Assembly (NCBI GenBank): GCA_018820925.1
Contig: JAHJNJ010000004.1
Coordinates: 1-64,000 of the forward strand
Reading direction: 5' to 3'
From: Gammaproteobacteria bacterium
Lineage (GTDB): Bacteria > Pseudomonadota > Gammaproteobacteria > Burkholderiales > Gallionellaceae
Length of the DNA stretch: 64,000 bases
The notes below the pieces were generated by a model, which saw only the letters and a program-made list of their open reading frames with translations, ran no database searches and had not been told where the DNA came from. Every line of letters starts with the position of its first letter. The first letter of the stretch is position 1. A program made the position numbers and the translations under genes. This document shows positions 33,020 to 41,745 of the stretch, one piece after another.

Positions 33020-33247
33020 CTATTCCTTTTGGGGACGAGCCTTGATCTCCGCAAACCTCTCGCGCCACTCTTTAAGCTTTTCATCCTCGATCTCAAGCTG
33101 GATTGCCAATACCTCTACCGGGATGAGTTTATGTTCATCCAGTTTTCGTATTAGTTTTTTATCCATTCTTGAGAAAAATTGCTCGGCTTCATCTCTGCTT
33201 AATTTGGCGGCTTTTTCAAGATACTTTTCTGTAGGCGTTCTCTTCAC
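33020..33247 (-). CDS. Small charged hypothetical protein
   Basis: 75 residues from a GTG at 33247. Sequence is highly charged and helical (KYLEKAAKLSRDEAEQFFSRMDKKLIRKLDEHKLIPVEVLAIQLEIEDEKLKEWRERFAEI). No transmembrane segment, no recognised domain. The composition suggests a soluble helical protein, perhaps a binding partner or regulator; the frame is clean and protein-like, but no operon partner supports it. Not recognised. Confidence 0.5.
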   Translation of the reverse strand: MKRTPTEKYLEKAAKLSRDEAEQFFSRMDKKLIRKLDEHKLIPVEVLAIQLEIEDEKLKEWRERFAEIKARPQKE

Positions 33248-33827
33248 GGCAATTAGCTCTCACGCATCTGACTAAAATCCTGTTTTTGGCGCATGAGCAA
33301 GTATATATAAAGGTAGCCTTTCATCAATGCGATTTCGCGCTGAACGTCCGAATTGGAGGATGCCCGCGATTTTTTTGTGGTCAAGAGTCAATACATAACC
33401 ATTGCGCAATAAGAGTCACTAGTCCATTCGGACTAGTACAAGAATATCCCTGTAGATATAACTGTCATGACATGACGTCAACCTGCACCAACGATTACCG
33501 AGTGCACTTCAAACGGATGAAGGTACGCAATCCCAAGGGCATTCCATTGCCCTAATTTTGAGCTGTCGGTCGGTTAATGCGCATGAATAAAGATGAAGGG
33601 AACTGCGATGATTGGATTTGTGACATATGCCAAAATGACGAGGATACGTTTTCTGATCGAGGCCTCCGGGGTTTAATCAGGCCATCCTTAGTCCGAAATG
33701 ACTGTTTTGTTATTTTTGTTGGTAGCACAAGTTTCATTTTCACTCGTTAGATTTCCACTGTCAGGAATGGGGGAAAGATCTGGTTTTAGATCGCCCGCAC
33801 CGTTTCTTTAGTGATTGGGGAATCTAA
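33248..33827. other. 580-bp gap with one hairpin; no convincing gene
   Basis: AT-richer than its surroundings. Open frames here (e.g. 33286-33555 +, 33552-33743 -) lack ribosome sites and protein-like composition. A perfect hairpin ACTAGTCC-ATTC-GGACTAGT lies at 33418-33437, without a T-tract. The promoter of the next small gene should lie near its right end. Confidence 0.45.
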
Positions 33828-34064
33828 ATGACCAACTCAATATTTGAACAGTCAGATGGCACATCCTATGTTGTTGTGACAGGGGAAGCCGGTGAACATC
33901 AGGTTGTTGAAGCCACGGAAGCCTTTAGTCGAGAGGAGCTCGCTCAAATCGACGTTGAGTCATTTCTTGGTAATGTGGTTTTCAACTACACTCTTTTGGG
34001 CGATCCGGATGCTGACGGTGCAGAAGTGTCGGACGAATATGACGTCGAGGATGAATATATCTGA
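33828..34064 (+). CDS. Small acidic hypothetical protein
   Basis: 78 residues from an ATG with GGGGA upstream (33817-33821 region). Strongly acidic, particularly at the end (DPDADGAEVSDEYDVEDEYI). No signal peptide, transmembrane helix or known motif. The first part (YVVVTGEAGEHQVVEATEAFSREELAQIDVESFLGNVVFNYTLLG) could fold as a small alpha/beta domain. It is convergent with the haemolysin-III gene. Function unknown; the clean start signal favours a real gene. Confidence 0.6.
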   Translation: MTNSIFEQSDGTSYVVVTGEAGEHQVVEATEAFSREELAQIDVESFLGNVVFNYTLLGDPDADGAEVSDEYDVEDEYI

Positions 34065-34092
34065 CGATGCAACAAGTTGGGCTCAACCCGCT

Positions 34093-34737
34093 TCATGAAG
34101 CGTATTCCAGCACCGCGAAGTAATGACAGCCGGTGCCGACTGCGACAAAGCAATGCCACACCGTGTGCGAGTAGCGCAAACGGGAATCAAGAATGAAAAA
34201 TACGACCCCCGTTGTGTATGCGATACCGCCCGCCACAAGCAATACGGCCACTACCACGGGTACGCGCTCAACAAGGGGCACGGCGGCGACTAGTACGATC
34301 CAGCCCATGACGAGATAAAGTCCTGTCGATAGCCAGGGATGTGACAGGAAGTCGAATGCTTTAAGCGTGGCACCCAGAATCGCCGCTGACCAAATGATCG
34401 CAAACAGGGTGCAAACCCAGGGATCAGACAACGCGCCCAGGGCAAATGGCGTGTAGCTGCCCGCTATGAATAAGTAGATCGCCCCGTGATCCAGCTTCTC
34501 CACGACACGCTTGGTGCGGCTTGCGGGCAAGGCGTGGTAAAGAGTGGAAGTTAGATATAGCAACACCATCGTCAGCGCAAACATGCCGACCCCGACAATG
34601 GCGGAGATGCCGGGATGTCGCACTGCTGAAATCAGAAACGGCACTGCCACAATGGCTGCCAGTAACGCCACGCCATGACTCACACTGTTGGCAATTTCCT
34701 CGCCAATGCTACGCGTACGTTCAATCATTTTTGCCAT
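34093..34737 (-). CDS. Haemolysin-III/PAQR family membrane protein
   Basis: 214 residues from ATG 34737, chosen because the family starts at about this point (KMIERTRSIGEEIANSVSHG); an upstream ATG at 34806 would add 23 atypical residues. Seven transmembrane helices. Conserved zinc-site motifs: EEIANSVSHGVALL (helix 1), STLYHALP and DHGAIYLFIAGSYTPFALGAL, then RYSHTVWHCFVAVGTGCHYFAVL. The family is related to adiponectin receptors and is thought to be zinc-dependent hydrolases; the haemolysin name is historical. No operon context. Confidence 0.93.
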   Translation of the reverse strand: MAKMIERTRSIGEEIANSVSHGVALLAAIVAVPFLISAVRHPGISAIVGVGMFALTMVLLYLTSTLYHALPASRTKRVVEKLDHGAIYLFIAGSYTPFALGALSDPWVCTLFAIIWSAAILGATLKAFDFLSHPWLSTGLYLVMGWIVLVAAVPLVERVPVVVAVLLVAGGIAYTTGVVFFILDSRLRYSHTVWHCFVAVGTGCHYFAVLEYAS

Positions 34738-34929
34738 AGCATTTCGTCCCGATGAGTGTGGTCCGGTTCGGGCAACACTAGGTATTTCAACGGACTTGCC
34801 CGCCACACTTATTTCAATAAACGCAATACTTGTGTTTCAGCCTCCAGCCAATCTTCCAACTCGTAGAAATGAACTGGGCTTTGTGGGGAGAAGACAGCAT
34901 CCGGCGCAATGACGATTGCGCCTAATGAG

Positions 34930-34987
34930 CTGCCCACGCGGAATATCTTCCGGCACAGTGTGGGCACAAACTGCGTGCCCAGCCTAC
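34930..34987 (-). repeat. Degenerate copy of the dispersed palindromic repeat, overlapping the lapD-like stop
   Basis: TGCCCACGCG at 34931-34940, about 20 bp, then GTGTGGGCACAAACTGCG with GTGCCCAGCCTAC to 34987 reproduces the doublet layout seen at 14485-14670, with several changes. The TAG stop of the LapD-like gene (34984-34986, as CTA on +) lies inside the repeat arm. Confidence 0.65.
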
Positions 34988-36957
34988 GGGGCTACGTCTT
35001 GTTCGATATCGTCTGGATTTTCCAGCGAGACCACCGGCCCGATCAGTTGTCCCTGAAAGCCCGAAACTCCGGCCTTGACCAGGCGTTCGCGCCATTCCTC
35101 TTTTTCGACGCAGGTTGCAATGACCGGGATGTCCAGAATTCCCGAGGTCTTGACCAGCCAGGCAATGTATTCGCAGTACTCTTCCACGTCGGCACAATTC
35201 CGGGTCAGGTCGGTTGCCAGCTTGAAGTAGGCGGGCTGCAATCTGGCCAGTTCGGTCACAGTCGCCTTTTGCACGCCGAATTGGTCGATTCCGAAAGATA
35301 GTCCGTGGGCGAGCAGGGCTTCAGAAAAATGTCTGGCCTCTTGCGGAGAGGCGAGCAGGATCGATTCGGAAACCTCCAGGATCAAATTGCTTTTCGCCAC
35401 GGCGGAACCGAGGAGTTCATCGCTGAGCCATTCCGGAAAAGCGGGGTTGCACAGTAGTTCGTGCGAGATGTTGAACGCATAGTGCTTCCCGGCGGCATTT
35501 CCAGTATTCATGTGTTGCAACAGGTTGCGCAGGCACAGCCGGTCGATGTCTGCAGCCAGGTTGTGGCGGATGGCCATTGGCATGAATCGCGCTGCCTTGA
35601 TCAACTGTCCATCGGAATAGATCAGCCGCGAGTAGGCTTCGTAGTGCAGCACCGGTGCGGATTCCGGCTGCTGGTTTTGCGTGTGGCCGATCACCGGCTG
35701 GACGTAGAGTCTGAAGCGGTCAGCGCTGATGGCCTCCTGCAGATATTTTTTCCATTGTCCGGATGGCATCCCGGCGCTTTGGGCACAGTCGACGACGCTG
35801 CTGCCGAACTTATGGGAGCGGGCAAGCGCCTCATCCGCTTTTGCCAGCGCCTGGCTTGCCGTATCTTTATAAAATAGGCGAACCGCGCCTGCGGCGCAGC
35901 GCCCCTCGCCCGTCAAGCCGAAATTCCGGCAAACGTTCTCAAGACGCAAGCAGATGGCATCAAGCTTTCCTTTGAGTACGCTCTCCGTTGTGAAATCCAG
36001 CAGCAAGGCGAAAGTGGTTCCCCGGACTCTGGCAATGAACGACAGGTGGGGAACTTCTGTTATGGCGTCGGCCAGTGCCCGCACAAATTGATCCCCTTGC
36101 TCATGACCGATCATGCTGTTCAATTTGGCCAACCCTTCAATTTGCAGCAAGGCAAGCGCGTATTCGCCCTGGGGAGATTCCAGCAGCATGTCGATATTTG
36201 CAATCAGGCTGCGGCGGTTGCCCATGCCTGTCAGCATGTCGGTCAATGTCTGTTTGCGGAAGCGTTCGGCAAGATTTTCGGCTTCTCCCAGCATCAGGCG
36301 TACTGAAGAAGACAGTGTGTTGAATGCTTCCACGACCCGCCCGAGTTCGCGTGCGCGCGGGATGGGTGTGATGGTTGGGAATTGTCTGCCGGAAACGGCG
36401 AGGGCGGCTTTTTCGATTTTAACGAGGGGACGCAAAATGGAGCGTACCAGGGCGGCCATGAGCAGCATGGTGAAGATGATCGCGGCACATATCCACAGTA
36501 TGGCATCTTGCATGAGCAGCCACAGTTCGCGGTAGGCAAATGCCGGCTGGCTGGTCACCTCGACGACACCGGCCTGCTTCCAGCCGGAGGTGACAAAGGC
36601 CGAACGCAACGGGGGGGCGAGTTTGACGATTCCCGGAAGCCACCCGGGTACGTCGCCATTGGCCGGGGGCAATGTCTTCTCTATGATTATTTTGCCTGCT
36701 GCGTCCAGCACCGCAACACGCCCGTAATAGCCGCTGTCGAAGACCGCCTGCACTGTGGTATCCAGCAGGATTTTGTCCTGTTGGCGCAAGGCGGAATTGA
36801 CGGCGACTGCCAACGACGTTGCGGTGTCCTGCGCGTGAGCGCCGAGTTGAGCCTGAAAGTAATGCTGCAGGCGAATTCCGGTGCCTGCAAAAAGCAGGGC
36901 GAAGACGGTTGATACGGCAATCAGGCTGCCGATCAGAAACTGGCTTTTCAGGCTCAT
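34984..36957 (-). CDS. lapD: LapD-like cyclic-di-GMP receptor (degenerate GGDEF-EAL)
   Basis: 657 residues from ATG 36957 (GAGGAC upstream); a TTG at 36975 is less likely. Order: transmembrane helix 8-26, periplasmic LapD/MoxY-type domain (about 28-148), transmembrane helix about 152-172, HAMP (about 175-225), GGDEF domain and EAL domain. The GGDEF site is RGTTF at 312-316 and the EAL motif is EAY at 440-442, so both enzymatic sites are lost, as in LapD. Known LapD binds cyclic-di-GMP through its EAL domain and then sequesters the periplasmic protease LapG. The lapG homologue is 7 bp upstream in the same transcript, which makes the assignment strong. Confidence 0.93.
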   Translation of the reverse strand: MSLKSQFLIGSLIAVSTVFALLFAGTGIRLQHYFQAQLGAHAQDTATSLAVAVNSALRQQDKILLDTTVQAVFDSGYYGRVAVLDAAGKIIIEKTLPPANGDVPGWLPGIVKLAPPLRSAFVTSGWKQAGVVEVTSQPAFAYRELWLLMQDAILWICAAIIFTMLLMAALVRSILRPLVKIEKAALAVSGRQFPTITPIPRARELGRVVEAFNTLSSSVRLMLGEAENLAERFRKQTLTDMLTGMGNRRSLIANIDMLLESPQGEYALALLQIEGLAKLNSMIGHEQGDQFVRALADAITEVPHLSFIARVRGTTFALLLDFTTESVLKGKLDAICLRLENVCRNFGLTGEGRCAAGAVRLFYKDTASQALAKADEALARSHKFGSSVVDCAQSAGMPSGQWKKYLQEAISADRFRLYVQPVIGHTQNQQPESAPVLHYEAYSRLIYSDGQLIKAARFMPMAIRHNLAADIDRLCLRNLLQHMNTGNAAGKHYAFNISHELLCNPAFPEWLSDELLGSAVAKSNLILEVSESILLASPQEARHFSEALLAHGLSFGIDQFGVQKATVTELARLQPAYFKLATDLTRNCADVEEYCEYIAWLVKTSGILDIPVIATCVEKEEWRERLVKAGVSGFQGQLIGPVVSLENPDDIEQDVAP

Positions 36958-36964
36958 TGCGTCC

Positions 36965-37657
36965 TCACGATGCAAACTCTTTGTTCATGCGTCCGACGAG
37001 TCCATCCCACTTGCGCATGGCCGGGCCGCTGAACTTGCCGGATAGCTCGCCATTGAATTCGTATACCGGCAGCAGGTCGGGCCGTTTGCTGGCCGGCAGC
37101 ATCTGCTGCCGGATGTTGTCCAGCAGCAAGGGTTCCGCTTCAGGGGTCGAGTAGTAGGCAAGTACCATGTGGTTTTCTATCTTTCCTTCCTGAAAAGATT
37201 TGACATAGACCAGGCGCATTTTTTCGGCAGGAATTCCGCTTTCTTTCAAAGCGAAATATTTGGCGATGACGAAATCTTCGCAATCGCCGCCATTGCTGGC
37301 GACCAGTTCGGCAGGGGTGGCCCAGTAGTCATCCACTCCCCAATGCGCAGAATCGCTTACTTGGGGGACGCGGTTAAGCAGGGCACTTACGACGCGCAAT
37401 GTCGAAATGTCGTTTTTTGGCAACTCATTTTCGAGGTCCAGGAGTTGTTGGCGTGTCTTGCCCAGACGCAGCGAACCGGATGATTCGAATCGATGGGCGA
37501 TGTGAGCGAAAAATTGTTTATCCATTGTTGCAAAATAGTCGCGGGTAAAGTAATCGGCCACTGACAGGGAAATCACCAGCGAAAGCAGCATTGCTGCGAC
37601 ACCTTGCACACCAGTTTTAACCCGTGACGGTTTTTTACTTCCAACTGGATGGGGCAT
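36965..37657 (-). CDS. lapG: LapG-like periplasmic transglutaminase-fold cysteine protease
   Basis: 230 residues. An N-terminal hydrophobic segment (MLLSLVISLSVA) exports it, followed by the bacterial transglutaminase-like cysteine proteinase fold. The catalytic triad is visible: Cys126 in GGDCEDF, His163 in ENHMVL and Asp180 in LLLDN. The spacings (37 and 17 residues) equal those of the characterised LapG triad. LapG clips large surface adhesins near an Ala-Ala motif when cyclic-di-GMP falls, releasing biofilm cells. The adhesin substrate is not in the window; no LapA-like RTX protein is seen. Confidence 0.95.
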   Translation of the reverse strand: MPHPVGSKKPSRVKTGVQGVAAMLLSLVISLSVADYFTRDYFATMDKQFFAHIAHRFESSGSLRLGKTRQQLLDLENELPKNDISTLRVVSALLNRVPQVSDSAHWGVDDYWATPAELVASNGGDCEDFVIAKYFALKESGIPAEKMRLVYVKSFQEGKIENHMVLAYYSTPEAEPLLLDNIRQQMLPASKRPDLLPVYEFNGELSGKFSGPAMRKWDGLVGRMNKEFAS

Positions 37658-37811
37658 GTTTCACGATTTCTGTCGCCTGCGTGCGGGATACTGAATGAGC
37701 AATCCCCGCGCCATGATTTGGTTGATGGATATCAGCCGGGTGCGGCATACAGGTGATTGCTCAATAAGGGTTCGTGTGGACAGGCTGGCTCGGAGCATCG
37801 CCGGGACGGGG

Positions 37812-38579
37812 TCAGGCTTGCTCCAGGGCCTGTTTGGAAGCGCCTTCCTTGTCATTGCCGGTTGAACGCTTTGCCTGCAATTCGATCAATCGATTCCAGT
37901 TGTCCAATGAAGACAGATGCAGGTAAGCGATATGCAGCGCGCCGGACTGCAACAGGTTGTAGATCGTTTGCGCAGGCAGCTTGGCCAGTTTTTCCGTATC
38001 CAGGGTGAAAAATCCGCCGAGACTGAAGGATTGCCCATCATCCAGTTTGAACCCGGCAGTCTTTTCGGAAAACAACCCGGCATCGGCCAATTGTTTAACG
38101 AGCGCCAGCGTGCCATCCATCTGCGTTTTGTAGTCTTCCAGCAATTGTATTGCGCTATCCAGCAGCGGGCTGTTCTTGCCGTCAATGAACAATGGTTGTC
38201 CCTTGTCCCGGTTGAACCATGCCGACGCTTCGTCAATGAATACGGTCATCGGGTCATCTTCTTTTTGTCCCAGGGCGGGAACGAAAGGGTAGCGTCGAAT
38301 GAAAGCCGGGGTGTAGCGGGCAGTCCATTCACCCGCTTCGTCGACAAACAGGTTTTGGCTTTGCTGCAGGCCGAAAATGGCCGCCGGCAAGTAACTGTCG
38401 TTTTCCTTGATGAACACGACGGGGAATTCCTTGATTGCCTGGCTCATTTCGATCGCGGCGAGTATTGCGGACTGGCATGAACGTGCAAAGGAAAAATTCC
38501 TGTCGTCAGCGATTCGGATTTCCTGATGAAGATTCCGATCCAGCGCCACTGGACGTTCGTAGATTTGCATGACTGGCAT
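37812..38579 (-). CDS. SapC family protein
   Basis: 255 residues. SapC-type pattern: an N-terminal SAILAAIEMSQAIKEFPVVFIKE block, YLPAAIFGLQQSQNLFVDEAGEWTARYTPAFIRRYPFV, then LFIDGKNSPLLDSAIQLLEDYKTQMDGTLALVKQLADAGLF and a C-terminal FFTLDTEKLAKLPAQTIYNLLQSGALHIAYLHLSSLDNWNRLIELQ. No signal peptide. The family was first seen in a Campylobacter S-layer locus, and its homologues often lie beside secreted repeat proteins; biochemical role unknown. Upstream of lapGD on the same strand, separated by about 150 bp. Confidence 0.88.
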   Translation of the reverse strand: MPVMQIYERPVALDRNLHQEIRIADDRNFSFARSCQSAILAAIEMSQAIKEFPVVFIKENDSYLPAAIFGLQQSQNLFVDEAGEWTARYTPAFIRRYPFVPALGQKEDDPMTVFIDEASAWFNRDKGQPLFIDGKNSPLLDSAIQLLEDYKTQMDGTLALVKQLADAGLFSEKTAGFKLDDGQSFSLGGFFTLDTEKLAKLPAQTIYNLLQSGALHIAYLHLSSLDNWNRLIELQAKRSTGNDKEGASKQALEQA

Positions 38580-38788
38580 AGGGTTCCCGATTAGTAAGGA
38601 CGTTATGATGTATTCGATTCGACAAATCCCGATATCTCTGAAAATTATCTCATTAACATATTTCAGTTATGTTTCTCCGGTTCGGGTCTGCTGCCGGTCT
38701 TATGCCGGTGTCTGCCCGGTTTTTCCCTGAACTGAAATTAAGAGGCTTGCTTCATTTGATTGTCACAATCCCAAACTAGTCTCGCGGT
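38580..38788. promoter_or_regulatory. Divergent intergenic region between sapC-like and phosphoesterase genes
   Basis: These 209 bp must hold promoters for both directions. It is AT-richer than the genes; no clear sigma-70 pair or operator is evident by eye. Confidence 0.4.
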
Positions 38789-39532
38789 GTGAGAGTTCGT
38801 TCGATATTCCTTTCCGACATACATCTGGGTACCCGGGGCTGCCATGCCGACCGGTTGATTGATTTTTTGCGGGAATATGAAAGCGAACACCTCTTCCTGA
38901 TAGGCGACATTATCGATTTCTGGGCGATGGGCCGCAGCATTCAGTGGTCGGCCAAGCAGAACACGGTCGTGCAAAAAATTCTGCGCCGGGCTCGCCATGG
39001 CGAAAAGGTTGTTTTCATACCGGGAAATCATGACGAAGCGTTGCGCGAATACAACGGCACGCTATTCGGGGATATCCTGATCGCGTTTGAATGGCTGCAC
39101 GTTACCGCCGACGGAAAACAGTTGCTGCTGATCCATGGCGACCAGTTTGACCAGGTGACCCGGCACCATCGCTGGATCGCGGTCCTGGGGGACGTGGGAT
39201 ACGACCTGCTCGTCCGGATCAATGCGTGGTTGTCCTGGTTGCGCCGTACTTTGCGTATGAACAGTTACTGGTCCCTGGCGGGCTATGCCAAGCGAAAAGT
39301 CAAATCCGCCGTGACATTCATATTCGATTTTGAAAATTCAGTCATTCATTCGGTGCGAGATCGCGGCCTGAATGGCGTGGTTTGCGGCCATATCCACAGC
39401 GCCACCATCAAGGAAATCAGCGGGCTTTTGTATGTCAATTGCGGCGACTGGGTAGATAGCTGCACCGGCATTGTGGAGCATTTTGATGGTCGGCTGGAAC
39501 TGATCGAGTGGAATAACAGCGCAAAACCCTGA
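38789..39532 (+). CDS. Calcineurin-like phosphoesterase, UDP-2,3-diacylglucosamine hydrolase-like
   Basis: 247 residues from GTG 38789. Metallophosphoesterase motifs in order: SDIHLGTRG (DxH), GDIIDFW (GDxxD), GNHDEAL (GNHD), HGDQFD and GHIHSATIKE (GHxH). These give a dinuclear metal site. The arrangement and the DFW/RxG loops are like LpxH-family enzymes that split UDP-diacylglucosamine to lipid X, although the middle region (VGYDLLVRINAWLSWLRRTL) matches the longer LpxH2/YbbF-like branch. May be a paralogue of the housekeeping LpxH. Monocistronic as far as can be seen. Confidence 0.88.
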   Translation: MRVRSIFLSDIHLGTRGCHADRLIDFLREYESEHLFLIGDIIDFWAMGRSIQWSAKQNTVVQKILRRARHGEKVVFIPGNHDEALREYNGTLFGDILIAFEWLHVTADGKQLLLIHGDQFDQVTRHHRWIAVLGDVGYDLLVRINAWLSWLRRTLRMNSYWSLAGYAKRKVKSAVTFIFDFENSVIHSVRDRGLNGVVCGHIHSATIKEISGLLYVNCGDWVDSCTGIVEHFDGRLELIEWNNSAKP

Positions 39533-39560
39533 TCCGGAAATCCGGGCCAAACCTGACACG

Positions 39561-40961
39561 CTAATCGGCAGAAGCGGCGGCGGAATTCGTCGTTACGGCA
39601 GCCGCAGACGCAGCCGGATTGCTTTCTTCATCCGCACGCAACAGGTTGTAGCGTGCCTGGTAGAGCTGCGGATCAAGTTGCAGCGCGGCAGTGAATTCGC
39701 TGCGGGCTGCGTCGTAACGCTGCGCCAGCAGATAGGCATGGCCGAGGTTGTTGTGCACGCGCGCCTTGTTCGGCGATTTCAATACGGTGTCCTGCCACAG
39801 GCTGATCTCGCTGGCATAGACCTGATTGCGTAATACGGTGAGGGTGGCGAACGTGAGCAAGAGCACGGCGGCGGCCACGCGCAATACCTTGCCGTTCAAC
39901 CACAGCGTAAGCTCGATGCTCAGGGCGAGAAACAGCGGCCATCCGGCCAGATACATTTCGCGTTCATTTGCGATGTCGATACGCGGCAGGAATAGGTAAA
40001 GCGGAATCAGTTGCAGCATCGCCCACGCCAGCGCGAAGCCGAGCCAGGGGCGGCTGCGCCAGACTGTCAGCATCAGCACGAACAGCGCAACAAAGATGAA
40101 CAGCGGTAACAATGCACCGGCGACGCCGGTGAGTAATGGCAAATCGGGATCGATGTTTAGCCATAGCGGCAGTAGCCATTGGCGCAACAAGTAAGCGAAG
40201 CCGGACAGTTGCGTGGCCAGGTTGCCGTACAGGCTGTTGAACTCGAAGCTGCGCTGCATCTGGGCGAAGTAGCTGTTGCTGAGAATAAAAAACAGCACGG
40301 CAAGAAGAGACACTGCCCACACCGGGCCTTGCGGTTTGAGAGCGCTTTGCCAGCGTCCGCCGCAGCCCAGTTCCCACAGCAGCAGCGCGAGCGGGAAAGT
40401 GATCGCGGTTTCTTTTACGCCGAGCGCCAGCACAAACAGCAAAGGCGTGGCTAAATTCAGCAGGAATTTGCTGTCGCGCGTGCGACCGGTCACATAGCTG
40501 AGCAGTGCCGCAAGGTAGAACAGCGTCATCAGCGAAGCCGAGCGGCCGCAGATGTAACTCACGGCCTCGGTATGGATGGGATGCACGGCGAACAGCAGCG
40601 CGGCAAGCAGCGGCACATGCCGCAGGCTATCGTGCAGCCATTGCTGCCTGGTGAACGCTTTGGCCAGTTGATAGACAAGAATCGCGTTCACCCAATGGAT
40701 GAGCAGATTGGTGAAGTGGAAACCGGCCACGCCGATGTCCATGGTCCAGTTCAGGGTGTAGCTGAGCTTGAGCAGGGGGCGAATGCCACCCGACAGACCG
40801 GCGAACCAGCTGGCCCAACTGTGTACGTGTTCGTAGTTGACGATGACATTGTAATCGTCGAACTGGAATGATCCGTTGAGTGCGTTCGCATAGGCCAGGC
40901 ATACCGCCAGCGCCAGCCACAGGATTACGCCGCTCTGTGATTCAGGGCGTCTGGAGTGCAT
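39561..40961 (-). CDS. Multi-spanning membrane protein with C-terminal TPR (TMTC/PMT-like)
   Basis: 466 residues from ATG 40961, which overlaps the carboxypeptidase gene by 20 bp, so coupled translation is likely. About ten transmembrane helices (e.g. GVILWLALAVCLAYANAL, LLAALLFAVHPIHTEAVSYICGRSASLM). The conserved SFQFDDYNVIVN and HPIHTEAVSYICGR motifs resemble the glycosyltransferase-C core of TMTC-type O-mannosyltransferases, with the acidic DD pair in loop 1. One or two TPRs end the protein (HNNLGHAYLLAQRYDAARSEFTAALQLDP). It probably transfers a lipid-linked sugar to an exported protein; substrate unknown. Confidence 0.82.
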   Translation of the reverse strand: MHSRRPESQSGVILWLALAVCLAYANALNGSFQFDDYNVIVNYEHVHSWASWFAGLSGGIRPLLKLSYTLNWTMDIGVAGFHFTNLLIHWVNAILVYQLAKAFTRQQWLHDSLRHVPLLAALLFAVHPIHTEAVSYICGRSASLMTLFYLAALLSYVTGRTRDSKFLLNLATPLLFVLALGVKETAITFPLALLLWELGCGGRWQSALKPQGPVWAVSLLAVLFFILSNSYFAQMQRSFEFNSLYGNLATQLSGFAYLLRQWLLPLWLNIDPDLPLLTGVAGALLPLFIFVALFVLMLTVWRSRPWLGFALAWAMLQLIPLYLFLPRIDIANEREMYLAGWPLFLALSIELTLWLNGKVLRVAAAVLLLTFATLTVLRNQVYASEISLWQDTVLKSPNKARVHNNLGHAYLLAQRYDAARSEFTAALQLDPQLYQARYNLLRADEESNPAASAAAVTTNSAAASAD

Positions 40962-41745
40962 GGTCAAAAGCCAGTTCGAGTATGTCCACCGCATCCCACC
41001 AGCGGTCGTTGCCATGCAGCATGACCAGCAGCACCGTATTGTTGCCGCGCCTGGCATACGCCACCAGACATTTTCCGGCTTTCGGTGTGTAGCCGGTCTT
41101 GATGCCGAGTGCGCCGTCGTAGCGACCGATCAACGCGTTCTTGCTTTCCAATGTGTAGTGGTGTTTCCCGTCCAGCGTGGCGATCTGCAGTTTTCCTTGC
41201 GAAGTGATGCCGGTCAACGACGGGTATTCAAGCAATGCGTGGGCGAGAATGTTCAGGTCTTTGGCGCTGGAATAGTGGCCCGGTTTGTCGTGGCCGCAGG
41301 CATTGGTGAAATGCGTGTTGTGCATGCCGAGCGCTTGCGCGCGCTGGTTCATGCGCGCGACGAAGGCAGTTTCATTGCCGGCAAGGTGATCGGCCAGCGC
41401 ATGGCAGGCATCGTTGGCGGACGGCAGGAGTGCGGCCGCGAGCAAGTCCTGCATGTAAAAACGTTGGCCGGATTTCAGGCCGATGCGCGAGCCGGTCTCG
41501 CGCGTGGCCGATGCTTTGACGGTGACTTCGTCTTCCAGATGCTTTTGTTCGAGCACAAGCAGGGCGGTCATCAGCTTGGTCAGGCTGGCGGGGGGCAGGC
41601 GTCGCTCCGGATGTCTGGCCCAGATCGTGTTGCCATCCAGCTCGACCAGATAGGCAGTCGCAACCTGCGGAAACGGATCGGGCTGTGAAGCCGCCGGCGC
41701 GGAAGGCGCGAGCAGCCACAGCCCGATGAAGAGTAAGGATCGCAC
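40942..41745 (-). CDS. D-alanyl-D-alanine carboxypeptidase, S11 family
   Basis: 267 residues from GTG 41745, directly after the DUF3617 gene stop. Signal peptide LLFIGLWLLAPSAPA. The three penicillin-binding motifs are present: SLTK (in PPASLTKLMTALLVLEQ), SAND (SANDACHALAD) and KTGYT (IKTGYTPKAGKCLVAYARR). The enzyme trims the terminal D-Ala of peptidoglycan stem peptides in the periplasm. At 267 residues it lacks the C-terminal beta domain and amphipathic anchor of DacA/PBP5, so it resembles PBP7/PbpG-like short enzymes. Confidence 0.93.
   Translation of the reverse strand: MRSLLFIGLWLLAPSAPAASQPDPFPQVATAYLVELDGNTIWARHPERRLPPASLTKLMTALLVLEQKHLEDEVTVKASATRETGSRIGLKSGQRFYMQDLLAAALLPSANDACHALADHLAGNETAFVARMNQRAQALGMHNTHFTNACGHDKPGHYSSAKDLNILAHALLEYPSLTGITSQGKLQIATLDGKHHYTLESKNALIGRYDGALGIKTGYTPKAGKCLVAYARRGNNTVLLVMLHGNDRWWDAVDILELAFDHALQTP

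Noticed and set aside
33286-33555. Possible 89-residue gene.
   Set aside because: No ribosome site, no protein-like pattern, and it crosses a hairpin.
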